Positions 52,797-60,576 of a DNA stretch of 64,000 nucleotides are shown here, one piece after another. Both the position numbers and the translations under genes were made by a program. Source of the stretch: Candidatus Fluviicola riflensis (lineage in GTDB: Bacteria > Bacteroidota > Bacteroidia > Flavobacteriales_D > Crocinitomicaceae); contig CP022585.1 in NCBI GenBank assembly GCA_002243285.1, positions 718,501 through 782,500 of the forward strand. Direction: 5' to 3'. Positions within the stretch are counted from its first letter, which is position 1, and every line of letters starts with the position of its first letter. Below the pieces are notes generated by a model. That model was not told where the DNA came from and searched no databases. It saw nothing but the letters and a program-made list of their open reading frames with translations.

Positions 52797-53872
52797 ATAA
52801 ATTGTTATTCGTCATATTAATCGGAATCGTTGTATTTCAAGCTTGTAAGAAAGATCAGGTAGGTTACCAGACTACGCCTTATACGCTTGATATTCCATCG
52901 CATTTTCCGGAGATGCCTATTCCGGAGGATAATCCTATGACGGAAGAAGGTGTGCTGCTTGGACGCATGCTGTTTTACGAAAAACAACTTTCTGGCGACA
53001 ATACTATGTCATGTGGAGCCTGCCATTCGCCTGAGACTGCATTCAGCGATCCGAATCAATTTTCAACCGGAATAGACGGAATTCAGGGAAACCGGAATTC
53101 AATGGCGTTGGTCAATTTGGGCTGGCAAACTTCCTTTTTCTGGGATGGACGTTCACATACGCTGGAAGAGCAGATTTTACAACCGGTTCCCAATCCGATT
53201 GAAATGCACCAAAGCTGGATAAAAGCAGTGAGCAAATTGAAGCAGGATGTTGAGTACCGCAATGCATTTTACCGCGCTTTTGGCACAGTCGACTTCGATT
53301 CTACGCACGTTTCCAAAGCTCTGGCGCAGTTTTTGCGTACTATGATTTCAGGAAATTCGAAATACGACGTTATTTACAAATACGTGAACAGCATTCCGTT
53401 TTCGGCACACGACCAGCAGGTTTGGAACACGATCACGACAGATGAACTGGCAGGATACGATTTGTTTCAAAGTCTGAACGGTGCAGATTGTTTCCATTGT
53501 CACAACGGGCCGCTGATGCAGGTGCAAAAATTCAGCAACAACGGGTTGGATGCGGTGTTTACCGATTTGGGACGAGGGCTGATAACCGGGAATCCGGCGG
53601 ACAATGGCAAGTTTAAAGTACCGACGCTACGGAATATTGAGCTGTCGGCACCTTACATGCACGACGGAAGATTTGAAACATTGGATGATGTGATCGAGCA
53701 TTATTCGACCGGAGTACATCAATCGGCAACTATTGATCCGTTAATTGAATTTGCCAGCCAGGGCGGCGTACAGCTCGATCCTGATCAGCGATTATTACTG
53801 AAAGCGTTCTTAAAAACGCTAACAGACGAAGAATTTGTAACCAATCCTAATTTTCAACCGTTAAACCCCTAA
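52793..53872 (+). CDS. MbnH/MauG-type diheme cytochrome c peroxidase
   Basis: A 359-residue periplasmic lipoprotein (lipobox FQAC, Cys18) with two heme c sites: CGACH at residues 74-78 and CFHCH at 233-237. The surroundings LGRMLFYEKQLSGDNTMSCGACHSP and FKVPTLRNIELSAPYMHDGRFETLDDVIEHY are those of the cytochrome c peroxidase / MauG / MbnH superfamily. It overlaps the MbnP gene by four bases, so it is very likely the enzyme that modifies that protein. The alternative is a simple peroxidase role. Heme attachment needs a cytochrome c maturation system not seen here. Confidence 0.92.
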   Translation: MNKLLFVILIGIVVFQACKKDQVGYQTTPYTLDIPSHFPEMPIPEDNPMTEEGVLLGRMLFYEKQLSGDNTMSCGACHSPETAFSDPNQFSTGIDGIQGNRNSMALVNLGWQTSFFWDGRSHTLEEQILQPVPNPIEMHQSWIKAVSKLKQDVEYRNAFYRAFGTVDFDSTHVSKALAQFLRTMISGNSKYDVIYKYVNSIPFSAHDQQVWNTITTDELAGYDLFQSLNGADCFHCHNGPLMQVQKFSNNGLDAVFTDLGRGLITGNPADNGKFKVPTLRNIELSAPYMHDGRFETLDDVIEHYSTGVHQSATIDPLIEFASQGGVQLDPDQRLLLKAFLKTLTDEEFVTNPNFQPLNP

Positions 53873-53898
53873 CGTGGGTTACGGCGAAATTTAATAGA

Positions 53899-53906
53899 TA
53901 CTTTTG
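53899..53906 (+). promoter_or_regulatory. -7 promoter box
   Basis: TACTTTTG is a perfect TAnnTTTG match ending 8 bases before the ATG at 53915. Confidence 0.55.
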
Positions 53907-53914
53907 CAGCGATT

Positions 53915-55348
53915 ATGAGTAGCATGGTGGATGAAAGAAGATTGACGACCGAAGAAAAGGCGCTAAAGATCAATCTAACAGGAGATATTTACGGTTGTTT
54001 TGCCGAAATTGGAGCTGGCCAGGAAGTGGCGGCCAATTTCTTCAAAGCCGGCGGAAGTTCAGGTACCATTGCGTATACGCAGTCTGCTTACGATATGAAA
54101 GTATCGGATGCGATGTATGGCCCTGCTTCACGCTACGTGTGTGAGGAACGACTCACAACGATGCTGCAGACGGAATACGAAACACTGAGTTCCCGTTTAC
54201 CGAAAAAGAAAGAAGAATCGCGCTTTTTTGCGTTCAGTAATACGGTAGAAGCATTGAACTACCACAAAACCAATCAAGGTCACGGTTGGGTAGGAATCCG
54301 TTTCCAAATGGGATTGGGTGGCGAACCCAACGATGTGATTCTGCACATTAAACTGCATGATAATTCGCACAAAGCACAGCAGGAAGCACTGGGGATTTTG
54401 GGTGTGAATCTTATTCACGCCTGTTATTTTCATACTGACGATTTGGATGAATTTTTGACCAATCTCGTACACCGTATTCCACGCGATAGAGTAGAAGTGG
54501 ATATGTTACGTGTTTCGGGTCCCGATTTTGACAATGTTGACAACCGTATCATCGCATTGAACCTGGTAAAACGCGGCATGACCGATGCTACGATGTTTGA
54601 TCTTTGCGGAAGTGTTTTGCAACCGGCAACAGCTTTATACAAGAAAAATATTTTGTTGATGCGCGGACGTTTCCGTCCTGTGACGAAAGTACACATCGAT
54701 ATGATTGAAACCGGTTCGCGCCAGTTTTTACAGGAAGAGGGCGTTTCCGCTGACAACCTTTCGGTGATTTTTGAGTTGACGTTGAAAGACCTTACAGCCG
54801 ATGGTAAAATCTCGGATAAAGACTTCATCGATAGAGCAGAATTGTTGGGTTCACTTGGTTATACCGTGATGATTTCCAATTATTTGAAGCATTATAAAAT
54901 GGTCGATTATTTGGCCGGAATTTCACGTGGTCAGAAAATGGGATTGATCGTAGGAGTTTACAACCTGCACACCATTTTCGACGAACGTTATTACGACAAT
55001 CTTCCGGGCGGTTTGCTTGAAGCTTTTGGCCGCGGATTCGGACACAATATCAAATTATTCGTTTACCCTGCGACCAATGTGGACACGGGTGAATTGTACA
55101 CGTTGGAAAATATCCAGATTCCGGTTCATTTGCGCGGGTTATTGCAATACATGGTCGATAACAATAAAATGGAAGCTATTTTGGATTTCGATCCGAGATT
55201 ACTGCACATTCTTTCCGATGAAGTATTATCGAAAATCAAAGCACACGCTCATAGCTGGGAAAATGATGTTCCGGAAGACGTGGTGAAAGCGATCAAATAC
55301 TTCGAGTTATTTGGATATGTGAAACGCAAGGAGGTTGTTTCCGTTTAA
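53915..55348 (+). CDS. Conserved protein of unknown function (TonB-receptor misannotation family)
   Basis: A 477-residue soluble protein with no signal peptide or membrane helix. Strong blocks are YGCFAEIGAGQEVAANFFKAGG near the N-terminus, FFAFSNTVEALNY, GHGWVGIRFQ, DFDNVDNRIIALNLVKRGMTDA, KNILLMRGRFRPVTKVHIDM and FLDRAEL-like LGSLGYTVMISNYLKHY. From memory this family is widespread (Bacteroidetes, Cyanobacteria) and is often mislabelled as a TonB-dependent receptor or a nucleotide adenylyltransferase; nothing in the sequence supports either. It lies after the MbnH gene behind its own -7 box. The function is unknown. Confidence 0.8.
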   Translation: MSSMVDERRLTTEEKALKINLTGDIYGCFAEIGAGQEVAANFFKAGGSSGTIAYTQSAYDMKVSDAMYGPASRYVCEERLTTMLQTEYETLSSRLPKKKEESRFFAFSNTVEALNYHKTNQGHGWVGIRFQMGLGGEPNDVILHIKLHDNSHKAQQEALGILGVNLIHACYFHTDDLDEFLTNLVHRIPRDRVEVDMLRVSGPDFDNVDNRIIALNLVKRGMTDATMFDLCGSVLQPATALYKKNILLMRGRFRPVTKVHIDMIETGSRQFLQEEGVSADNLSVIFELTLKDLTADGKISDKDFIDRAELLGSLGYTVMISNYLKHYKMVDYLAGISRGQKMGLIVGVYNLHTIFDERYYDNLPGGLLEAFGRGFGHNIKLFVYPATNVDTGELYTLENIQIPVHLRGLLQYMVDNNKMEAILDFDPRLLHILSDEVLSKIKAHAHSWENDVPEDVVKAIKYFELFGYVKRKEVVSV

Positions 55349-55364
55349 AAAATTATGAATTATG

Positions 55365-55415
55365 AATGCTGAATTATGAATGGACGAAGCAATTCAACAT
55401 TCACAATTCAGCATT
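55365..55415. repeat. Hairpin of AAT/TGAAT words before the WYL gene
   Basis: The left arm 55365-55381 (17 bases) and right arm 55399-55415 pair with one mismatch over a 17-base loop. The arms consist of the words GAATTATGAAT and ATTCAACATTC, and the left flank repeats the same words. It lies 17-68 bases after the stop at 55348 and has no T run. Confidence 0.5.
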
Positions 55416-55433
55416 TAACATTTGGTTGATGTT

Positions 55434-56444
55434 ATGCCTCACATTAAAAATGCCCTCATTCGTTTTCGGATTATTGACCGTTGCATTCGCAATCAATATA
55501 AGCCCTATCCTTCCAAACTGGAAATTCGCGAAGCTTGTGAAGATGCGCTTTACGGAACTTCCGACGGTGAGAATATTTGTGATTCGACCATAGAAAAAGA
55601 CTTGTTTGCAATGCGCATGGAGCATGATGCTCCCATTAAGTACAGCAAACGGCATCTGGGTTATTACTACTCCGATCCGGAATTCTCCATGAATGATATT
55701 CCGCTTACAGAAGACGATATTGAGGCAATCAAGTTTGCGACCAAAACGCTGAGTCAGTTCAAAGACATGGCGATGTTTCAGCAATTCGGTTTTGCAATTG
55801 ATAAAATCATTGACCGGGTAATGATTTCTGCCGATCCGAGTGATGAATCTATCGCTGAGTTTGTGCAATTTGACACACCAATTCGTTTGGGTGGAAGTGA
55901 ATTTCTGAGTCCTTTACTGAGTTCTATCCGCAAATCGACAGCGGTGTTTTTTGATTATGAAAGCTTTCAAAGTCAAAGCCGTAAAGCCCGGAAAGTATTG
56001 CCGTTGTTGTTGAAGGAATACAGCAATCGCTGGTATTTACTGAGCTACGACGTTTCCAAAGAAGCAATCATTACCTACGCGTTGGATCGCATGTATGAAT
56101 TGCAGGAATCGGAAGAAGTGCTGCGTTGTCCGATTGATTTTAAACCGGAACAATTTTTTCGACATGCCATCGGTATTACAGCCAGCAATGGACAACCGGA
56201 TGTTGTGGAGTTCAAAGCTGACAATGTGGCTGCAAAATACATCGCTTCTCAGCCTTTCCACGCTACACAGACTATTGTGAAAGAAGGGAAAAACAAAACT
56301 ACTTTCCAAATGACCGTTTTTGTGTCGGAAGAACTGATCAGAGGTTTGTTGAGTTATGGTGGTGAAGTGGAAGTGCTAAAACCAGATGCGCTTCGGGAAC
56401 AATTGGCCAAACGCGCCCGCGCAATTTTAGGCTACAACTATTGA
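55434..56444 (+). CDS. WYL-domain transcriptional regulator
   Basis: A 336-residue regulator from the ATG at 55434 (MPHIKNALIRFRIIDRCI); the frame's earlier TTG is not chosen. Residues about 1-70 form the HTH. The WYL domain (about 140-220) contains PLLLKEYSNRWYLLSYD with the W-Y-L-type residues, and the C-terminal WCX-like part (VVEFKADNVAAKYIASQPFH ... LLSYGGEVEVLKPDALREQ) follows. WYL proteins sense nucleic acids or nucleotides and often regulate DNA-damage or defence genes. No defence operon is next to it. The paaG promoter follows. Confidence 0.88.
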   Translation: MPHIKNALIRFRIIDRCIRNQYKPYPSKLEIREACEDALYGTSDGENICDSTIEKDLFAMRMEHDAPIKYSKRHLGYYYSDPEFSMNDIPLTEDDIEAIKFATKTLSQFKDMAMFQQFGFAIDKIIDRVMISADPSDESIAEFVQFDTPIRLGGSEFLSPLLSSIRKSTAVFFDYESFQSQSRKARKVLPLLLKEYSNRWYLLSYDVSKEAIITYALDRMYELQESEEVLRCPIDFKPEQFFRHAIGITASNGQPDVVEFKADNVAAKYIASQPFHATQTIVKEGKNKTTFQMTVFVSEELIRGLLSYGGEVEVLKPDALREQLAKRARAILGYNY

Positions 56445-56482
56445 TCAACCGGTAAACTACCGAATGCTCTCCGCGCTTTTTT

Positions 56483-56490
56483 TATCTTTG
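56483..56490 (+). promoter_or_regulatory. -7 promoter box of paaG
   Basis: TATCTTTG is a perfect TAnnTTTG match ending 15 bases before the ATG at 56506. Confidence 0.65.
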
Positions 56491-56505
56491 CGCAAAAACT
56501 GATTT

Positions 56506-57279
56506 ATGGAACTGAAGATCACGCATTCGAACGGTGTTTGTACCATTACTCTCAATCGCCCGGAAGTATTCAATTCGTTTAATAAAGTCATGGCAATCGC
56601 TCTTCAGGATGCGTTGGACGATTGCGCCTCGAATGATAAAGTACGTGCTATCGTTATTACCGGAGAAGGAAAAGCGTTTTGTGCCGGACAGGATTTGGCT
56701 GAAGCAACCGATCCGAACGGGCCTGAGTTACGATCCATTGTGCGTGATCATTACAACCCGATTATCGAGCGGATCAGAGCGTTGGAAAAACCGGTGATTG
56801 CTGCCGTGAATGGGGTGGCTGCCGGAGCCGGAGCGAACATTGCTTTGGCGTGTGATTTAACAATTGCCAAACAATCAGCTTCATTTATCCAAGCTTTTTC
56901 AAAGATCGGATTGATCCCTGATTCTGGCGGAACATTCTTTTTACCACGCATTGTGGGCATGCAGAAAGCATTGGGATTGATGATGACGGGTGACAAAGTA
57001 ACTGCAGAACAAGCCGACGCGATGAACATGATTTACAAAGCGGTTCCGGATGAATCGTTTGAAGAAGAAGTAACGAAACTGGCTGAAACATTGGCTAAAA
57101 TGCCCACGCGTGGATTGGGATTGACCAAAAAAGCGGTGAACCAAAGTTTCAGTAATGATTTGACAGAGCAATTAGCTTTGGAAGAAGAGTTGCAAACCGA
57201 AGCCGGGCAAACGGAAGATTTTTCAGAAGGCGTAAATGCCTTTTTGGAGAAACGTAAGCCGGAGTTTGTAGGAAGATAA
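56506..57279 (+). CDS. paaG: PaaG-type enoyl-CoA hydratase/isomerase
   Basis: A 257-residue crotonase-fold protein. CoA and oxyanion-hole motifs AFCAGQDLAEATD and VNGVAAGAGANIALACDLTIA are present. The catalytic loop reads GLIPDSGGTFFLPRIVG, with the Asp that marks PaaG (1,2-epoxyphenylacetyl-CoA isomerase); ordinary hydratases have Glu/Gly there. It therefore probably isomerises or hydrates a phenylacetate-pathway intermediate. The next gene is a paaH-like dehydrogenase. The paaABCDE oxygenase genes are not in this window, so either a distant cluster supplies them or the pair serves another acyl-CoA route. Confidence 0.85.
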   Translation: MELKITHSNGVCTITLNRPEVFNSFNKVMAIALQDALDDCASNDKVRAIVITGEGKAFCAGQDLAEATDPNGPELRSIVRDHYNPIIERIRALEKPVIAAVNGVAAGAGANIALACDLTIAKQSASFIQAFSKIGLIPDSGGTFFLPRIVGMQKALGLMMTGDKVTAEQADAMNMIYKAVPDESFEEEVTKLAETLAKMPTRGLGLTKKAVNQSFSNDLTEQLALEEELQTEAGQTEDFSEGVNAFLEKRKPEFVGR

Positions 57280-57285
57280 TTTTTT

Positions 57286-57328
57286 GTAAAAATGTAGGTC
57301 CGACTCGCGAGTCGACCTTACATTTTAC
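57286..57328. repeat. Palindrome CGACTCGCGAGTCG in the paaG-paaH gap
   Basis: CGACTCGCGAGTCG (57301-57314) is a perfect 14-base palindrome. Its flanks GTAAAAATGTAGGTC and GACCTTACATTTTAC pair with a few shifts, so a hairpin of about 40 bases can form. It is followed by TTTTACATTTTCAATT (57323-57338), which recurs at 58533-58548. Confidence 0.55.
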
Positions 57329-57346
57329 ATTTTCAATTTATAAGAG

Positions 57347-58498
57347 GTGAGTAAAATAACGATTGGCGTCCTGGGCGCCGGAACAATGGGAGCAGGGATT
57401 GCGCAGGTTGCCGCACAGTCGGGACACGCAACCGTATTGGTAGACGTAAATGCCGAACAACTCCAAAAAGCACAGGCAGGAATTGAAAAAGTACTGGCGC
57501 GTTTGGTCGAAAAAGGCACGAAAACCGAAGCGGAGAAGACTGAAATTCTCGGCCGATTAACGTATGCTTCAAGCATTGCAGATTTTGCTGGCTGCGGAAT
57601 GGTGATCGAAGCTATTGTAGAAAAAATCGAGGTGAAACATACGGTTTTCAAAGAAATGGAAGCGGTTGTTTCGGCTGATTGTATTTTGGCGAGCAATACA
57701 TCTTCGTTGTCAATCGCGTCGATTGGTTCGGTATTGAAAAATCCGTCGCGGATTATCGGGATTCACTTCTTTAATCCTGCTCCGCTGATGCCGTTGGTAG
57801 AAATCATTCCGGCGGTTCAAACTTCTGAAGAAATCTTATCGACCGCGAAAACGATCATCGACAGCTGGAAAAAAATTACGGTGGTTTGTAAAGACACTCC
57901 GGGCTTTATTGTGAATCGTGTGGCACGTCCGTTTTATGGCGAAGCCTTGCGTATTTACGAAGAAGGTATTGCCGATTTCGCTACCATCGATTGGGCGATG
58001 ACACACATTGGCGGATTCCGTATGGGACCGTTTACGTTGATGGATTACATTGGAAACGACATCAACTACACCGTTACCGAAACGGTATTCGCAGCGTTTT
58101 ACTACGATCCGCGTTTCAAACCGTCGTTTACCCAAAAACGCCATTCCGAAGCCGGATTTTTAGGCCGTAAAACCGGCCGCGGTTATTTCAATTACGCCGA
58201 AGGAGCGACACTTCCCGAGCCAGTAAAGGATGAGGTTTTGGGCCGTCAGATTTTCGAACGAATCATTGTAATGCTGATCAACGAAGCCTTTGATGCGTTG
58301 TTCCTGAATGTTGCTTCGCGCAAAGACATTGACCTTGCCATGACCAATGGTGTGAATTACCCAAAGGGATTGCTCGACTGGGCCGACGAATTAGGCTTGC
58401 CGTTCGTGCTGGAAAAACTCGAAGCGTTGTTTGCGGAGTATGGCGAAGATCGTTATCGTCCGAATGTGCTCTTAAAGAGGATGGTGGCTACTAATTGA
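57347..58498 (+). CDS. paaH: 3-hydroxyacyl-CoA dehydrogenase, PaaH-like
   Basis: A 383-residue NAD-dependent dehydrogenase starting at the GTG at 57347 (MSKITIGVLGAGTMGAGIAQVAAQSG, Rossmann motif). Further motifs are EAIVEKIEVKHTVFKEME, ASNTSSLSI, GIHFFNPAPLMPLVEII with the catalytic His near residue 143, and the C-terminal domain GFIVNRVARPFYGEALRI...MGPFTLMDYIG. It lacks the crotonase fusion of FadN and matches PaaH / 3-hydroxybutyryl-CoA dehydrogenase size plus a C-terminal extension. It follows paaG by 67 bases with repeat DNA between. The symbol rests on the pairing with paaG. Confidence 0.85.
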   Translation: MSKITIGVLGAGTMGAGIAQVAAQSGHATVLVDVNAEQLQKAQAGIEKVLARLVEKGTKTEAEKTEILGRLTYASSIADFAGCGMVIEAIVEKIEVKHTVFKEMEAVVSADCILASNTSSLSIASIGSVLKNPSRIIGIHFFNPAPLMPLVEIIPAVQTSEEILSTAKTIIDSWKKITVVCKDTPGFIVNRVARPFYGEALRIYEEGIADFATIDWAMTHIGGFRMGPFTLMDYIGNDINYTVTETVFAAFYYDPRFKPSFTQKRHSEAGFLGRKTGRGYFNYAEGATLPEPVKDEVLGRQIFERIIVMLINEAFDALFLNVASRKDIDLAMTNGVNYPKGLLDWADELGLPFVLEKLEALFAEYGEDRYRPNVLLKRMVATN

Positions 58499-58548
58499 AA
58501 ATGTAAAATTGAAAAGAAGATCGCCTTTTCAATTTTACATTTTCAATT
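58493..58548. repeat. Perfect 24-base inverted repeat between convergent genes
   Basis: Arms 58493-58516 and 58525-58548 are perfect complements (24 of 24) over an 8-base loop AAGATCGC. The left arm overlaps the stop codon of the dehydrogenase gene (58496-58498). The arms are built from AATTGAAAA and TGTAAAA words; the 16-base end TTTTACATTTTCAATT also occurs upstream of the gene at 57323-57338, so the gene is flanked by copies. It may be a bidirectional terminator-like structure, though neither side has a clean T run. Confidence 0.7.
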
Positions 58549-58558
58549 CTCCATTTAA

Positions 58559-60571
58559 TTAATAGATTTTGCAAGAAACATTCCTCACCGAATAGTTCGC
58601 TTTCTTCGTGTTCCAGAAATAAACGGAGAGTTCGTTTATGTTTGCTTGGGTTGCCGGCACCGTGATCAGAAAGCGGAAGTTTTGCCAGTTTTGTGTTGGC
58701 TTTAACGCTGCTTTAACCGAAAATACTTTATAGGTTGTGAGTTCACCATTTTCTGTAAAGGAAGTCACACATTCAATATCCTGTTGCTGGTTCCATTTGA
58801 TTTGCCCGGAAAAATAAACCACGCGGTAGGTTTTGAACCAGGGAGAATTCCGGAGTTTCAAGACTGGACCGAATTCTTCCGACGCCAATACATCGAAGGT
58901 GTTTTTATCAGTTGCATGGCCTTTGATTTCCCATTCAACAGCCATGGAATCGCTCAATTGACGTTCAAAAACCGGTTTCTTGTTTTCCAATTGCAGAAAT
59001 TCGAATAAGCTTTTTTTCTGAGGAGACGTTTTTTTACAAATCGTTATTTTGCCGTCAGTCCCCAGGATTTTTAAACGCTCAATGATTTTCGGATTCATTT
59101 TGTAAGCGTTCAGCAAAAAGGTTTCGTTTTGGAAAACGTAATATTTCACCGGCAAATCGAGGCTTTCTTCCAGCTTCTTTTTATTAACGGTCATCACCAC
59201 ATATCCGGTTCTATGCATGAAATAGAACGGTACATTCCAGGCCATTCGATCCAGAATCACCAGTTCTTCTTTCTTGCCGATGTGTAATTTGTTCAGCAAT
59301 TCTTCGCTGTGTTCAAAGTTTTTGTTGATGCGGTTATTCTCACCCCAACGTTCACTTTCGTGCCTGAATTCCTGTTTTTTGAGATTGAGTAACAACATTC
59401 CGGAAATTGAAATGAAAGTAAAACCGAAAGCGATTCGTTTTGCCAGCTGAGTTTGTGGGGCAATTGCCCGTGAAAGGAAAATTAGAAAAACGATAATCGG
59501 AACCAAAAACGTGTCGATGAAATAATAATCGTGTGCTGGAAACTGACGACACATCAGCAGATAAAAGGCAATGCTTCCCGAGAAAAGGAAAAACACAAAC
59601 CAGTTAGGCGTTCCGAAAAAGCGTTGTTTCCCGTTGCGAATGCGGTTGTAAATCCAATAAATAATCCCAAGAGCAATCAACAGGTAATGCGCTTTTGTCA
59701 GGTAATCGGTTTTCCAGGTTTTAATGACGTACGTGGTGATTTCCAGCAATTGCGAAACGTAAGTCGCCGGCATTGGTTTACTCAGAAAAAGACTTCCGAA
59801 TTCGGTTCGCAGGTAATAATTGTAGCCATAGGAACCGAGGAAAATACAGCCCGTTAAGCACATCCAAAAGATTCGTTTTTTGCGGTCGGTGGTTTCTTTA
59901 AACAAATCGAAAAATGCTTGTCCGAGCCAGGCCGCGAATGGAATCACCAACGTCAGGCGTGTCATGGCCGACAAACCTAGGAAGATCAATCCCAATGCGA
60001 AGTGTCTGATTTGCTTGGTTTGGCGATAAAGCATTCCGTAATACAAACCGATAATTGTGGTGCATAAACTTGGAACGCTGGGAATAAACCGAATTTGATA
60101 GAAGGTAAAAACCGGACTGCAAGCCACAAAAGCGACAATCAGGAGGGAAAGTGTCACCGATTTATTAATCAGCAAAGAAAGCCGGAACAAAAAGATCAAT
60201 CCGATCATGCTAATGAAAAGCATGTATAGATGGTAAATCAATGCCGACTGGGAACCGGTGATTTTCATGATGACCGCCGGAATGTAATTGTGAATCGGGA
60301 AATCAACAGCAGTCACCAGTGAAGGATTGTCAGGGTTGAATGTCGCTGGATAATGATACGGATACGTGAGTGTTTGCGGCCGGAAAAAGTTCAAATCGTT
60401 TTCCACAAAACCGCGCGCCAGAGCATAATGATCGGATTGCGTCCAGGTATGAATCCCCGAAGGCATTTCTCCCAAATGACTGAAATGCATAGTGACGCAG
60501 TATATTACCAGAATTGCAATGAGCAGCCAGCCTTGTTGTTTGGTAAGTAAAGGATGTGTTGATGCGGCCAT
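58559..60571 (-). CDS. Multi-pass membrane protein, GT39-like glycosyltransferase
   Basis: A 670-residue integral membrane protein with about eleven hydrophobic helices in the first 410 residues and a soluble domain of about 250 residues at the C-terminus. The N-terminal first loop has HTWTQSDHYALARGFVEN, like the acidic loop motif of the dolichyl-phosphate-mannose-protein mannosyltransferase (GT39/PMT) group. It should transfer a sugar from a polyprenyl carrier on the outer face of the inner membrane, which is an inference. The neighbour at 60577 is a similar membrane protein, 5 bases upstream, so they form a pair. Confidence 0.8.
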   Translation of the reverse strand: MAASTHPLLTKQQGWLLIAILVIYCVTMHFSHLGEMPSGIHTWTQSDHYALARGFVENDLNFFRPQTLTYPYHYPATFNPDNPSLVTAVDFPIHNYIPAVIMKITGSQSALIYHLYMLFISMIGLIFLFRLSLLINKSVTLSLLIVAFVACSPVFTFYQIRFIPSVPSLCTTIIGLYYGMLYRQTKQIRHFALGLIFLGLSAMTRLTLVIPFAAWLGQAFFDLFKETTDRKKRIFWMCLTGCIFLGSYGYNYYLRTEFGSLFLSKPMPATYVSQLLEITTYVIKTWKTDYLTKAHYLLIALGIIYWIYNRIRNGKQRFFGTPNWFVFFLFSGSIAFYLLMCRQFPAHDYYFIDTFLVPIIVFLIFLSRAIAPQTQLAKRIAFGFTFISISGMLLLNLKKQEFRHESERWGENNRINKNFEHSEELLNKLHIGKKEELVILDRMAWNVPFYFMHRTGYVVMTVNKKKLEESLDLPVKYYVFQNETFLLNAYKMNPKIIERLKILGTDGKITICKKTSPQKKSLFEFLQLENKKPVFERQLSDSMAVEWEIKGHATDKNTFDVLASEEFGPVLKLRNSPWFKTYRVVYFSGQIKWNQQQDIECVTSFTENGELTTYKVFSVKAALKPTQNWQNFRFLITVPATQANINELSVYFWNTKKANYSVRNVSCKIY

Positions 60572-60576
60572 TGTTC

